A stretch of 64,000 bases of DNA from Methanobacteriota archaeon (GCA_029556335.1 JAKQFA010000016.1:9562-73561); one strand, 5' to 3'. Counted from the stretch's first letter, positions 52,096 through 62,049 are shown. Numbers and translations: made by a program. Notes: generated from the letters alone by a model not told the origin.

Positions 52096-52971
52096 CTACT
52101 TAAAAAACTTTCTTATTTTTAAAAAGAAAAGTTTCAACCCGTAGATACCCCTGATCCCCCCATAGGTCAGGGCATTAACATACCAGGGATACATTAACTC
52201 GTAGTGTTTCTTATAAAAAAGCTGCATGGAGTGGTAGAATTCCTTTAAGAGCTTTTCACTGGCTCCACTACCACCCTTATAGTGGAGGATCCGGGCTGAG
52301 CCGAGGTAGAAAACCTTCCACCCCGCGGATTTAACCCGGTAGCACCAGTCAACATCCTCCCCGTACATGAAGAAATCCTCATCCAGAACTCCCACCTCCT
52401 CAATGGTCTCCCACCGGACCATCATATAGGCTCCCACCACACAGTCCACAGGGTAGCTTCCATCCTCATCCAGGTAGGTGAGGTTGTAGCGTCCGAAGCG
52501 ACGGCTCCGGGGGAATAATCTGGAAAGGCCACTCATCCGGTAGAATGATACCATGGGGGTGGGGAAGCTTCTCCGGCAGGCCAGGTCCAGGCTGCCATCG
52601 GGCAGGATCACCTTACAACCCAGTATCCCGATCTCCTTGTCATGGTCCATGCAGTCCAGGCACTGTTCCAGGCAGTCCCCCAGGATCTGGGTGTCGGAGT
52701 TTAAAAGCAGCACGTAACTGGAGTCAGCAATTTTCAGGGCCAGGTTGTTGGCATGGGCAAAGCCCAGATTGGCTTCGCTTTCCAGGAAGGTGATGTGTTC
52801 ATGGCTTGAATAGTCCTGTTTTAGCTTCTCCAGGCTGCCATCCATGGAGTGGTTGTCCACCAGGTAGATGTGGTAAGTGAAGGGATGGTCACCTTCCAGC
52901 ACTGACTCCAGGGTATCTCTGGTTAGCTGGTAGGTGCGGTAGTTGACTATGATTATGGATAGGTCTGGCAT
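52096..52971 (-). CDS. GT2 glycosyltransferase (rhamnosyltransferase-like)
   Basis: 291 residues. GT-A fold: IIIVNYRTYQLTRDTLESVL, VDNHSMDGSLEKL, LLLNSDTQIL (NSD in the D-x-D position), GEDVDWCYRVKSAGWKV. The C-terminal helices (about 250-291) suggest membrane association. Similar to rhamnosyltransferases that add a sugar to a lipid-linked polymer. Donor and acceptor unknown. Confidence 0.88.
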   Translation of the reverse strand: MPDLSIIIVNYRTYQLTRDTLESVLEGDHPFTYHIYLVDNHSMDGSLEKLKQDYSSHEHITFLESEANLGFAHANNLALKIADSSYVLLLNSDTQILGDCLEQCLDCMDHDKEIGILGCKVILPDGSLDLACRRSFPTPMVSFYRMSGLSRLFPRSRRFGRYNLTYLDEDGSYPVDCVVGAYMMVRWETIEEVGVLDEDFFMYGEDVDWCYRVKSAGWKVFYLGSARILHYKGGSGASEKLLKEFYHSMQLFYKKHYELMYPWYVNALTYGGIRGIYGLKLFFLKIRKFFK

Positions 52972-53030
52972 GGCTTTTTTCCCATCATCTTGATCTAGAT
53001 TTCATTTTCTATCTTTTATGGATTAGCTAG

Positions 53031-53981
53031 CTACAGGAAGAGATAAAGTAGCGTGTTTCTGGTAAGCATCCACTGGATTTTGATGTAGTTTTTCCAGTTC
53101 TCCCCCTGGAACTTCACCCGCTCTATATCGTTTAGGGAACCAAGGCCATCCTTCACTCCCTGCAGGTAGAGTTCACCGTAGCCCTGGTGTAAAAAGAACA
53201 GGTACTTCAGGGAAAAGCCCAAGACAAGGAAGACGAGATTTACCAGTAACTGGGGCCAGGGCATGTTCTTGTAGGCCAGGTACACGTTGTTACGGGCTGA
53301 TAAGGGTACCTTGAACTGGTTGTAGCGGCCCCCACTGGAGGCGCTGCCCACGTGGTACACCACAGCCTCCGGGCAGTAAACAACTTTGTAGCCATGGATA
53401 CGGGCCCGGTAGCTGAGGTCCACATCCTCCAGGTAGGCGAAGAACCTCTCATCCAGGGGGCCGATCATATCTATGATCTTCTTCTGGTACAAAGCTGCTC
53501 CTCCACAGGCACTGAAGACCTCCCGGGCTTCATCGTACTTTTCAAGGGGCTTACCATACCCCACCCTCTTGGTCCAGCCCAGGATGGTGTACTCGTCCCC
53601 GGCATCATCCATCCTCTCCCGGTGGTGGTACTGCACCATACGTGATGAGGCAGCGAAGATCCTCCCATCCTGCTTTACACACTCCCGGAGATGGGTGGTG
53701 CAGTTGTGCTCCAACTCCACATCTGTGTTGAGGAGGAGGATGAATGGGGTCTGGCTGGCCCTGATCCCCTGGTTCACCGCCGCGGCGAAGCCCCTGTTTT
53801 GTTTATTTTCCAGGAGCGTGAATCCTGGGTAGTTATTTTTAATCCACTCCACACTACCATCGGTGGAGGCGTTATCCACCAGGATAACCTCTTTAATATG
53901 GTTCTGCATCCGGACGGATTCCAGGCAGGTTTTAAGGTACTGCTTTCCATTGTAGTTAGGGATGATGACGGTTATATCCAT
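53031..53981 (-). CDS. GT2 glycosyltransferase
   Basis: About 316 residues. VIIPNYNGKQYLKTCLESVR, LLLNTDVELE, CGGAALYQKKII and EDVDLSYRARIHGYKV; C-terminal hydrophobic segment about 265-285. The ATG at 53981 is chosen; another at 53990 adds three residues. It resembles the neighbour at 52096, suggesting duplication. Works on the inner face of the membrane in the same polymer pathway. Confidence 0.87.
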   Translation of the reverse strand: MDITVIIPNYNGKQYLKTCLESVRMQNHIKEVILVDNASTDGSVEWIKNNYPGFTLLENKQNRGFAAAVNQGIRASQTPFILLLNTDVELEHNCTTHLRECVKQDGRIFAASSRMVQYHHRERMDDAGDEYTILGWTKRVGYGKPLEKYDEAREVFSACGGAALYQKKIIDMIGPLDERFFAYLEDVDLSYRARIHGYKVVYCPEAVVYHVGSASSGGRYNQFKVPLSARNNVYLAYKNMPWPQLLVNLVFLVLGFSLKYLFFLHQGYGELYLQGVKDGLGSLNDIERVKFQGENWKNYIKIQWMLTRNTLLYLFL

Positions 53982-54011
53982 AAATTTCACTTATTGGGCC
54001 TTATCTTTATC

Positions 54012-54989
54012 CTATATTACCTGGCGCAGGTGGGTGTAGAGCCAGGGTGAGGTGGTGAACAATCTGGTCTTGGCCAGGAACCGGTAGTCCCGTGGACCCT
54101 TTGGCTTAAAATTCTTCAAACGGGATAGGAGCTTGCGCTTTTTTAATTCCCCCACTACCTCTTCCAGGGAGAGGCCTGCATCCAATAGGTAGTTGGTGTT
54201 TCCCATGATACTCTTGGGTATCCTTTGCTGGTCGATTAAATCCACCACCTCCCCTCCCAGGCCATGGTTCTGGTAGTACTTTTTAAGCCCATCCAGGGCA
54301 GGTATGAAGTCGTACCTATCCAGGAGGTTCATCCGGGTGGAGGAGGCACCCCGCTGCACGTAGTAGATGAGCTCCTCCGGGAGGTAGGCCACCCTATCCA
54401 GGTGGGCTAGGACCCGCAGGGCGAAGTCGGTGTCCTCCCCGTAGCAGAGACCAGGGTTGAAAGAGATACCCTCACTCGTTACCAGGCGGTGTGGATAGAG
54501 TAACTGGCAGAAACTGAAGGTTATGGCCATGGATAGCTCCAGCACTATCAGGTACTCAGCGGTGGAGGTCTCTGGTAGCATCACCTGGGGGATGCTCAGT
54601 TTCTCCCCCTCCTCAGTGACCTTCACGTAGTTAGCGCACACAGTCTGGGCACGGTGCTTTATAAGGGCCTGGTGCATCTTCTCCAGGCAATCCTCCTTGA
54701 GGTAGTCATCCCCATCCAGGAAGAACAGGTAATCACCCCTGGCGGCTCTGATCCCGGCGTTCCGGGCCTGGCTAACCCCCATGTTGGCCTGATCCAGGAT
54801 CTGGTGGCTTATGCCGGAATTTTCCAGGACCTGGGTGGCTAGGTTGAGGGTGTTGTCGGTGCTGCCATCGTTGACCAGGACCAACTCCAGGGAGGGAAAG
54901 GTCTGCTTGATAACCGAGTTTAAGGAACGTTCCAGGCAGCCCTCCAGGTTGTAAGCAGGGGTTATGATGCTGATTATAGGATTTGACAT
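54012..54989 (-). CDS. GT2 glycosyltransferase
   Basis: 325 residues. IITPAYNLEGCLERSLNSVI, VNDGSTDNTLNLA, FLDGDDYLKEDCLEKM (DGDD in place of D-x-D) and GEDTDFALRVL. The C-terminal 120 residues are helical, as in enzymes that extend a repeating surface polymer. Last of the GC-rich genes of the cluster; base composition changes to AT-rich with the next gene upstream (55036). Confidence 0.86.
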   Translation of the reverse strand: MSNPIISIITPAYNLEGCLERSLNSVIKQTFPSLELVLVNDGSTDNTLNLATQVLENSGISHQILDQANMGVSQARNAGIRAARGDYLFFLDGDDYLKEDCLEKMHQALIKHRAQTVCANYVKVTEEGEKLSIPQVMLPETSTAEYLIVLELSMAITFSFCQLLYPHRLVTSEGISFNPGLCYGEDTDFALRVLAHLDRVAYLPEELIYYVQRGASSTRMNLLDRYDFIPALDGLKKYYQNHGLGGEVVDLIDQQRIPKSIMGNTNYLLDAGLSLEEVVGELKKRKLLSRLKNFKPKGPRDYRFLAKTRLFTTSPWLYTHLRQVI

Positions 54990-55035
54990 TGTTCTACCCC
55001 TCTAGAAAGAATAAGTTATCACAATCTGTTTTTTC

Positions 55036-56061
55036 CTATTTATCCCAGATAAGGATTACTTTACCAAGATCAGCACTTACATCTCGTTCGAAAGCTTCTT
55101 TAATATCTTCTATCTTTCTAATTCTTACTTTTTCTATCACTAATTCTTCTAAATAGGACAAGATCAAGGGGTGCTTTTGGAAGATGTCCAGGACCCTTTC
55201 AAAATCCACCCTTCCACTTCTACTACTCCCATATAAGAACAATCCCTTTTCAAGTATTAGGCGAGTGTTGATTGGTATGTGATATTCTGAAACTCCTAAC
55301 AACGAGATCACACCCTCTGGACTTAGGTGTTCTATGATCTGCTCAATGGCTGATTGTGATTTTATTCCACCCACGCATTCAAAGGCTTCATCAATGGTAA
55401 GACCCGGGGGAATTTGGTTTATGGTGTAGACTTGGTCGGCAAATGTGAAATAACTCATCCTTTCCAAATTTTTACCGAAGACAATGACCTTTTTATGGGG
55501 ATAAATGGTTTTAAGGAGTAAAGAAGTTATGAACCCAACATTCCCATCGCCCCACACTCCAACTACCTTCCCATGAGGGTGGGAAACTTTTTCCAAACGA
55601 CATATGGAATGGAGGCATACACTGATGAGTTCGGTGAAGGCAGCGACTTCGGGGTTCAGGGAGCTGGGGAGTTTAACTATTCGGTCCGGGGAAGTGGCCA
55701 CGTATTCCTGCAAGTACCCATCAAAACCACTGGATCGGAACTGGCTACTGTCCAAGTAGTTTTCGGATATGAAATCATCCTCTTCCTGGGGGATGTTGGG
55801 AATAAGCACCACCAGATCTCCCACCTGGAAGTTACCTGTGGGGTCATAGACCACTTCACCGATCCCCTCATGGATGAGAGCCATGGGTAACTTTTCATTC
55901 AGTATTTCTGGGTCCCGGTCCCCAAGGTAGTACCTCTGATCGGCCTTGCAGATGGAAAGATGGGTGGGCCTAACCATAACTTGCCTTTCATTTAGATCTA
56001 CTTCCTGATAGGTGACCTCAAATTGTTTGGGAGAAACCAGGCGGTAAATTGTATTTATCAT
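55036..56061 (-). CDS. TarJ-like ribulose-5-phosphate reductase (alcohol dehydrogenase family)
   Basis: 341 residues. Medium-chain dehydrogenase with zinc-site-like SICKADQRYYLGDRDP, HEGIGEVVYDPTGNFQVGDLV, a coenzyme-binding GVWGDGNVGFITSLL and AFECVGG. It most resembles TarJ, which reduces ribulose 5-phosphate to ribitol 5-phosphate with NADPH. It shares one base with the TarI-like gene (TAATG), showing translational coupling. Other polyol dehydrogenases are possible, but the TarI and TagF-like neighbours support this role. Confidence 0.8.
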   Translation of the reverse strand: MINTIYRLVSPKQFEVTYQEVDLNERQVMVRPTHLSICKADQRYYLGDRDPEILNEKLPMALIHEGIGEVVYDPTGNFQVGDLVVLIPNIPQEEDDFISENYLDSSQFRSSGFDGYLQEYVATSPDRIVKLPSSLNPEVAAFTELISVCLHSICRLEKVSHPHGKVVGVWGDGNVGFITSLLLKTIYPHKKVIVFGKNLERMSYFTFADQVYTINQIPPGLTIDEAFECVGGIKSQSAIEQIIEHLSPEGVISLLGVSEYHIPINTRLILEKGLFLYGSSRSGRVDFERVLDIFQKHPLILSYLEELVIEKVRIRKIEDIKEAFERDVSADLGKVILIWDK

Positions 56062-56768
56062 TATCTATTCCCTTGCAAAATAGTATTAGCCACTTTAAGA
56101 TCATAGGGATAAGTAATTTTGATGTTGGTAACGTCTCCATCAACTAAATAAACTTTTTCCTGGTTTAAGGTAAATATCTTAGCTGCATCCGTCAACACCA
56201 TTCTTTCTTCATCAGTGAGTTTATGGTACAGTTCTTTAAGTTTCAATATCCGGAAGGATTGGGGTGTTTGACCCTGATACATAACCTTCCGGTTGGGGAT
56301 GTCCTGGATGGTGACACCATCTTGACTGCTGACTATGGTATCGGTGGCAGGAATTACGGTGTCGCAAGCTTGGTATTTCAGGGCACATTCAATGTTTTCT
56401 TTGATTATGCGGTGGGTCACGAAGGGCCGCACTGAATCATGGGTAACCAGAACTGCTTCAGCATCTATATCATAATTGTCCTCGATATAGTAAATAGCAT
56501 TCATAATAGTCTCATTTCTGGTATTTCCTCCCTCAATAACCACAATATGGTTAGATTTGCCAATATGTTTGTCTACCAGGTCCTGGGTGTAGTTTATCCA
56601 CTGTTTGGGGCATAAAACTATTACTTTCTCAAAATCTTGATGGATATGGAATTTTTCAATGGTGTGCAGAATGATGGGCTTGTTGCCCAAGAGCATATAC
56701 TGCTTGGGTTTTTCTTCATTACCCATTCTGCTTCCCATTCCCCCTGCCAATACTGCTGCAAATATCAT
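56061..56768 (-). CDS. TarI-like ribitol-5-phosphate cytidylyltransferase (IspD fold)
   Basis: 235 residues. Nucleotidyltransferase signature VLAGGMGSRMGNEEKPKQYM, VVIEGGNTRNETIMNAI, VLVTHDSVRPFVT and PNRKVMYQGQTPQSF. IspD and TarI share this fold; archaea do not use the IspD isoprenoid pathway, and with TarJ-like and TagF-like neighbours the best fit is TarI, making CDP-ribitol from CTP and ribitol 5-phosphate. The same product family includes CDP-glycerol-type enzymes. Confidence 0.85.
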   Translation of the reverse strand: MIFAAVLAGGMGSRMGNEEKPKQYMLLGNKPIILHTIEKFHIHQDFEKVIVLCPKQWINYTQDLVDKHIGKSNHIVVIEGGNTRNETIMNAIYYIEDNYDIDAEAVLVTHDSVRPFVTHRIIKENIECALKYQACDTVIPATDTIVSSQDGVTIQDIPNRKVMYQGQTPQSFRILKLKELYHKLTDEERMVLTDAAKIFTLNQEKVYLVDGDVTNIKITYPYDLKVANTILQGNR

Positions 56769-56784
56769 CTGATCCCTTCGCTAT

Positions 56785-57912
56785 TTATTTTATGACATGA
56801 TCAACAATTCTTTGGCTAGCTTTTCCATCCAGCCTATCAAATTCTGATGCTACAAATTGTTTTATTATATTCAAATCATGGTTGTTTTTTTTGATTAAGT
56901 TTATAAGGTCACCCACTTGGTAGGCTATGGGTCCTGGTACTGTGTCTTTATAATCAAAATAAAAGCCACGTTCTTCATTAATATAATATTCGTAATCATA
57001 GGGGAAAAAGATTATGGGCTTATTTAGAAGAGCATATTCGATCATGATGGAGGAATAATCTGTCACCAGAATATCTGCAATTAGAAGTAGTTCCTTTTCA
57101 TCAGGATAAAAGGTGACATCAATAAAATCCCCGTCTTCCACTTGATTCAGAAGGGGGTGAAGGCGAATCATCAACACATACTCAGAGCCAAGTTCTTGAT
57201 TGAACCGGTTAACATTAAAGTTTTTCACCAGTTGCTGATCTCTATCTGGGTCGTCCCTGAAGGTAGGGGCATAGAGGACTATCTTTTTATTTTCCAGGGC
57301 AGGATATTTTTTTTCAAACCGGGCCCTAAGGCGGGTTAAAACTTCTTCGTTACTGTTTTTCAAATAAAAATCTGTTCGAGGGACTCCTAGGGCCTTTACT
57401 TTTCTTTCTTCCACACCGAATGCCTCCTGGTAGTGGGGGATTACATTTTTGGAGCTGACAGTAATCAAATCCAGTTTATGACTGAGTTTGGTTTCAAGTT
57501 CTCTTAAACCTTCATCAGAAACTGTTGAGAGACCAAACTTTTTAAATGCCCCCGATGCGTGCCATAATTGGACTATAGTTGTTTCTGGAGAGGGGTTCAT
57601 GTAAGCCAGGGGTAGAAAGTTATCACTGAGAAAGATGTAATGGGATGTGGCCAGGTGGTAAGATTTAAGTAGAAACAGTCGGATTAAATCCATAAATTTA
57701 CTTAAAATAGGTAAAGGAGCACTCATGTTGTATTCGTCCTTGAAGATGAAGTTGTAATGAAAATCATTCCGTTTCTGGAATTCTTGTTGGATATGTCCCA
57801 GATTCCCGGTGAAATTAGCCTCTGGCCAACCTATGAATGATATTTTATTTTTTTTAATCGGAAAAATCCTGTAGAAATTGTGAAAAAAGGCAAATAATTG
57901 GTATTTATTCAT
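56785..57912 (-). CDS. CDP-polyol phosphotransferase, TagB/TarL-like
   Basis: 375 residues. IVQLWHASGAFKKFG (catalytic H), VLYAPTFRDDPDRD and LVTDYSSIMIEYALL with the nucleotide-binding D/S-S are the glycerophosphotransferase (PF04464) hallmarks. No membrane helix near the end, and an amphipathic N-terminus; peripheral to the membrane. It transfers ribitol- or glycerol-phosphate from a CDP donor to the growing polymer. 16 bases separate it from the TarI-like gene. Confidence 0.88.
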   Translation of the reverse strand: MNKYQLFAFFHNFYRIFPIKKNKISFIGWPEANFTGNLGHIQQEFQKRNDFHYNFIFKDEYNMSAPLPILSKFMDLIRLFLLKSYHLATSHYIFLSDNFLPLAYMNPSPETTIVQLWHASGAFKKFGLSTVSDEGLRELETKLSHKLDLITVSSKNVIPHYQEAFGVEERKVKALGVPRTDFYLKNSNEEVLTRLRARFEKKYPALENKKIVLYAPTFRDDPDRDQQLVKNFNVNRFNQELGSEYVLMIRLHPLLNQVEDGDFIDVTFYPDEKELLLIADILVTDYSSIMIEYALLNKPIIFFPYDYEYYINEERGFYFDYKDTVPGPIAYQVGDLINLIKKNNHDLNIIKQFVASEFDRLDGKASQRIVDHVIK

Positions 57913-57925
57913 AAAAAACTCCTAT

Positions 57926-60493
57926 CTAAATTATAAATTCTCCGAAAGCCTGTTTTTCATTATTTATGCTTAAACCAGTTTTTATTAGTTTTATGTTTAC
58001 CCCTGGCATCTTAACTATTGCCAAGTTCTGGTTTGTATACTTGGATCTTTGATCCCGGGCAACACTCAAGTCAGAGAAGAAGAAATCCAACTCCATATAT
58101 TTCATAGAATTATCAAATAGGTGCAAATAGAAGTGGTTGTTGGTCCTCTTTTTGGTGTGGTCCACATACAATAGATAGGGGAGGTGCAGGTAGATGTCCA
58201 GACCAGGGGCTTTAATCTGATCAGTGTAATTATTGAATATTTCATCAACCAGATCATCTACCAATTCATAGTGGTGATCTAATTTCATTACTTCCTGATA
58301 TATTCTTTCACAGTTCTTATGGTCCCTGAATCCAAAGAATTGGTTGGTTCGTTCCTGGTAGAATTTTTCAACCGAAAAGTCACTCTTAAATTCTTGTTCT
58401 ATATAATTAATAACATCCTCTTCCTCTTCCAGAACCGGACCAAATCCATGGTCTTCAAAAGAAAAATATCCTTTTTTATAGTGTTTGGTGAAAAAAAAGT
58501 CCTTATCAAACTGATAATAGACCAAGGGTTTTTCCATGTATGAAAAATCGAATTGAACACTGGAATAATCTGTGATTAAGAGCTTAGACTCCAGGAGTAA
58601 GGTTTGTATATCAAAGGAATCTTTATCTGCCAACACAACTCTCTCATTACCACCAGAAAAGTAATGTAAGTACTGTTGCACTTCATAATGAGGATAAAAT
58701 ATGAGTTTAAAATCGTTTTTTTCCAGTAGTTCCATTAACTTTGGATTGTTAATGATGCTCTGGAAGCGCTGAAAATATTCAGATTCTAAGAAGGTTTCAT
58801 CATCCACCACCCTCTTTTTAATCCATGATGGTTGTATTATCTCTGCCCTCCAGGTTGGCATGAGCAGGATCTGATTTTTTAAAGATTCGCTGTTTAAATG
58901 GTCGAATCTGGCCAGTCCAGTGTAGGTTACTTCACCCGGGAGATAACCAAAATCTCGATCTATATAATCAAATTCAGGTTTAGCACCACAGATAAACAAA
59001 TCGAAACGGTTATTTGGATTTCTTTTCTCCAGAAATTCCCTAACTCCATTACCTATGATGCCGTGTTGTAAAAATATGTACTTTTTGGGAGTGGTATATC
59101 TGTTAAAGTATTTTATAAATTGCCGATAATTCCATGGTTCAATAAAAGCTTTATGGGCGGATAATAATTTTTCGGCTAAAATGAAGTATAGCTTGTGTTT
59201 GAAACTCCCATAGCGGATGATGTTACCCAGATTTTTAACCCGGTTGTAATCTTCAGGGGATGTTTTGTCAATGAGGTAGTAGGCGTTGATTTCGGGATGA
59301 AATCCACGCAGGTACTGGAAGAAACGGTACCCATTGTCTTTAGCCTCGGATGGGCGCTCTGAGAAGAGCCAGATATTACTGGTATCCCTGGTCAGGGAGT
59401 AGAACTGGGCTATGAGGATGAAAAAGGATATGGAGATAACCTTTAATGTTCTTAAGTAATACAGATGGGTTCGGTGTTTTACCCTCAATAGTTTGTGTTT
59501 AACCTGGGGATAGATGCTCCTATACTTGATGAGGAAGGGCCAGTAAGACTTTTTCTGCACATCCTCCAGAAACTCCCTCCAGAAGGGGTCGAAGCGTTTC
59601 AAGGTATCTTCATGGACTTCTTTCATGTAATCCTGTGCTTTATAGAATATTTCCTGTCTTTCATGGTGACTGAACACTCTTCGCTGCATTAGATGGAGGA
59701 GAAAGTACCTGGTATCCCTGGAGTTAATCCAGTCGATGAGGGATTTGTACCGGGGATATTCCTCTAGAAGAGTGTAAAGTTGGTGATGGATGAAAATGAA
59801 ATCCCTGTAACTGTCGGTTTTTTCCAGAAAATCGTCGGTGGTGGATTTTATACAGGTTTCCCGTTTACGGTAGTAGTAACGACATTCGTTGGTAATGTAA
59901 ATATGTTGGGAGCGAAAAATAGCAGTGATAGTAGGGACCATATCCTCGTAGATTGTGTTGGGGAACTTCAAGATGGATTTGAACTTTTTAGGGTAGACCT
60001 TGTTACAAAGGGAGGTGGAGAAAACTATCTCCGGGGTCATTGTAATGTCTTTTATTAACTGATTATCTTCGAAGAGTGCTCCAGAGGGGTTGCGGGGGTA
60101 ATTTTTACCAGATTCACTGAAGTAGACGTATTCGTAGATAACCAGGTCACAATCATATTTTTCAAACTTTTCCAGACAGATTTCATAGGTGTTATGTGAA
60201 ATAAAATCATCAGAATCAACGAAGGTGATATATTCTCCCTTAACATATTGTAAACCAGTGTTACGAGCTGCCCCTTGTCCCTGGTTGTATTCATGTTCCA
60301 CCACTTGGATGGAGGGATATTTCCGGGAATACTCTTCTACAATGGCCATACTACCATCCGGAGTGCAGTCGTTGACCACTATGACTTGTATGTTCTCTAT
60401 GCCCAGGGTCTGGTGGACCAGGGAATCCAAACAATCTCCAATGTACCTCTCCACATTGTAAACTGGAATGACAACGCTTATTTTGTAACTCAT
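57926..60493 (-). CDS. GT2 glycosyltransferase fused to CDP-polyol phosphotransferase (TagF-like)
   Basis: 855 residues. The N-terminal GT2 domain (1-240) has VVIPVYNVERYIGDCLDSLV, VVNDCTPDGS and FVDSDDFISHNTY. The C-terminal PF04464 domain (about 400-760) has IFLQHGIIGNGVREF, LMPTWRAE and LLITDYSSVQFDFSYME. An extra region of 90 residues ends the protein. It probably adds a sugar and then polyol-phosphate units, or alternates them, at the inner membrane face. Fusions of this kind occur in bacterial teichoic acid and capsule loci. Confidence 0.88.
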   Translation of the reverse strand: MSYKISVVIPVYNVERYIGDCLDSLVHQTLGIENIQVIVVNDCTPDGSMAIVEEYSRKYPSIQVVEHEYNQGQGAARNTGLQYVKGEYITFVDSDDFISHNTYEICLEKFEKYDCDLVIYEYVYFSESGKNYPRNPSGALFEDNQLIKDITMTPEIVFSTSLCNKVYPKKFKSILKFPNTIYEDMVPTITAIFRSQHIYITNECRYYYRKRETCIKSTTDDFLEKTDSYRDFIFIHHQLYTLLEEYPRYKSLIDWINSRDTRYFLLHLMQRRVFSHHERQEIFYKAQDYMKEVHEDTLKRFDPFWREFLEDVQKKSYWPFLIKYRSIYPQVKHKLLRVKHRTHLYYLRTLKVISISFFILIAQFYSLTRDTSNIWLFSERPSEAKDNGYRFFQYLRGFHPEINAYYLIDKTSPEDYNRVKNLGNIIRYGSFKHKLYFILAEKLLSAHKAFIEPWNYRQFIKYFNRYTTPKKYIFLQHGIIGNGVREFLEKRNPNNRFDLFICGAKPEFDYIDRDFGYLPGEVTYTGLARFDHLNSESLKNQILLMPTWRAEIIQPSWIKKRVVDDETFLESEYFQRFQSIINNPKLMELLEKNDFKLIFYPHYEVQQYLHYFSGGNERVVLADKDSFDIQTLLLESKLLITDYSSVQFDFSYMEKPLVYYQFDKDFFFTKHYKKGYFSFEDHGFGPVLEEEEDVINYIEQEFKSDFSVEKFYQERTNQFFGFRDHKNCERIYQEVMKLDHHYELVDDLVDEIFNNYTDQIKAPGLDIYLHLPYLLYVDHTKKRTNNHFYLHLFDNSMKYMELDFFFSDLSVARDQRSKYTNQNLAIVKMPGVNIKLIKTGLSINNEKQAFGEFII

Positions 60494-60495
60494 GA

Positions 60496-61242
60496 TTACC
60501 CATTCATTCCCAAACTTTCCATGTACCGGTCACAGACATCGTTTACCTCACCCTGCATCACCATTTTTCCCTTCTCAAGCCAGATGGCTTTATTGCAGAT
60601 GGCCTTAACATCCTCCACGGAATGGGATACAAACAGAACCGTTACACCTTTATTGAAAAGTGACATGATCTTTTCCTGACTTTTCTGCTTAAATCGGGCA
60701 TCACCCACCGAGAGTACCTCATCCACCACCAGAATCTCGGGTTCCACCACGGTTGCAATGCTGAACCCTAATCTTGCAATCATACCAGAGGAATAATTTT
60801 TCAGGGGTACATCCATAAACTGTTCGATTTCAGAGAATTCCACTATCTCCTCGTACTTTTCCTCGATAAATTCTTTGGAATATCCTAATATGGCACCATT
60901 TAAAAATATGTTTTCTCTACCGGTGTAATTATGATCAAAACCAGCCCCTAATTCTAGAAGGGGTACCAGTCTACCTGTGATCTCTAAACTGCCCGTGGTT
61001 GGCTTCATAACCCCGGATATGATCTTAAGGAGGGTGCTCTTACCTGCCCCGTTAACACCAACAATTCCCACCCTATCCCCCTTTTCGATTTCAAATGATA
61101 CATCCCTGAGGGCCCAGAACTCCTGGTATAATAGTTGTCTTTTTAAGAGTTTTATAACGTACTCTTTAAGGTTATCCACCTTCTCCTGACTTAAGTTAAA
61201 TTCCATTCCAACGTTGTTGACCTTGATAACACTTTCGCCCAA
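60496..61242 (-). CDS. Polysaccharide/teichoic acid ABC exporter, ATP-binding subunit (TagH-like)
   Basis: About 248 residues. Walker A GVNGAGKSTLLKIISG, ABC signature YSSGMIARLGFS and Walker B ILVVDEVLSVGD. Family: Wzt/TagH/RfbE. It lacks the C-terminal carbohydrate-binding domain of Wzt proteins. A TTG at 61242 with GGTGAT four bases before is the likely start; GTG at 61251, directly after the permease stop, is another. It powers export of lipid-linked polymer with the permease. Confidence 0.88.
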   Translation of the reverse strand: MGESVIKVNNVGMEFNLSQEKVDNLKEYVIKLLKRQLLYQEFWALRDVSFEIEKGDRVGIVGVNGAGKSTLLKIISGVMKPTTGSLEITGRLVPLLELGAGFDHNYTGRENIFLNGAILGYSKEFIEEKYEEIVEFSEIEQFMDVPLKNYSSGMIARLGFSIATVVEPEILVVDEVLSVGDARFKQKSQEKIMSLFNKGVTVLFVSHSVEDVKAICNKAIWLEKGKMVMQGEVNDVCDRYMESLGMNG

Positions 61243-61251
61243 TAATATCAC

Positions 61252-62049
61252 CTAGATGTATAGAATGAATTTATCCTGATACTTGTAGAAAAAGAATATC
61301 CCCAGAATAAGGAGTATTACTGAAGATGCAGTAGCAAATAGCACGGTTTTAGGATCATACATCTGTCCGTAGAGGAATGAATTTCTACACAGCGTTATTA
61401 TGGCATAAATTGGGTTTAATTCAAAAACCCAACGGTATGACTCTGGTATGATGGTTACCGGGTAGAAAATGGCACTACCATACATCAACATGGTCAGGAA
61501 CACGCCGTAAAGGTGTTCAATGTCCCTGAAGAACACGGTGATAGTGGCTAGGAACAAACCAGCTCCTATGGTGATCATCAACAGTAAAAAGATGGGATAA
61601 ATAGCTAGTAAGATGTACCAACTAAAACCAGCATGAGTGCCAATCATCACCAGAATAAGGACGATGAGAGAAAGTAGAAACGTTACGAAGTTTGACAGAA
61701 CCACTCCCAGGGAGTACATATATTTAGGGACATAAACTTTTTTGATGATGGCTGCATTCTGCTGGATGGACATCATAGCCCCCTTACTACCACTAGAAAA
61801 GAAAGTGAATACCAGCATCCCGGTTAAAAAGTAAACCGGAAAATTTTTAATATTCATGGAGAAAATGGTAGAAAAGATGATGGTTAAAACTACCATGGTT
61901 AATAATGGATTTAGAAAACTCCAGAATATTCCCAGAATTGACCTACGGTACTTTATCTTAATATCTCTTTTTACCAGTTCGTTTAAGAGATACTTGTATT
62001 TGGAGAAGTTGACCAGGAAGCGATGCTCTGAAACCTTATTTAAAAACAA
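61252..62049 (-). CDS. Polysaccharide/teichoic acid ABC exporter, permease (TagG-like)
   Basis: 265 residues with six membrane helices, ABC-2 type. The motif RDIKIKYRRSILGIFWSFLNPL at the N-terminus (R-x2-LG-x-x-W-x-x-L-x-P) and FYKYQDKFILYI at the C-terminus are typical of TagG/RfbD permeases. It forms the membrane path for export; its stop abuts the ATP-binding gene, so translation is coupled. Confidence 0.88.
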   Translation of the reverse strand: MFLNKVSEHRFLVNFSKYKYLLNELVKRDIKIKYRRSILGIFWSFLNPLLTMVVLTIIFSTIFSMNIKNFPVYFLTGMLVFTFFSSGSKGAMMSIQQNAAIIKKVYVPKYMYSLGVVLSNFVTFLLSLIVLILVMIGTHAGFSWYILLAIYPIFLLLMITIGAGLFLATITVFFRDIEHLYGVFLTMLMYGSAIFYPVTIIPESYRWVFELNPIYAIITLCRNSFLYGQMYDPKTVLFATASSVILLILGIFFFYKYQDKFILYI

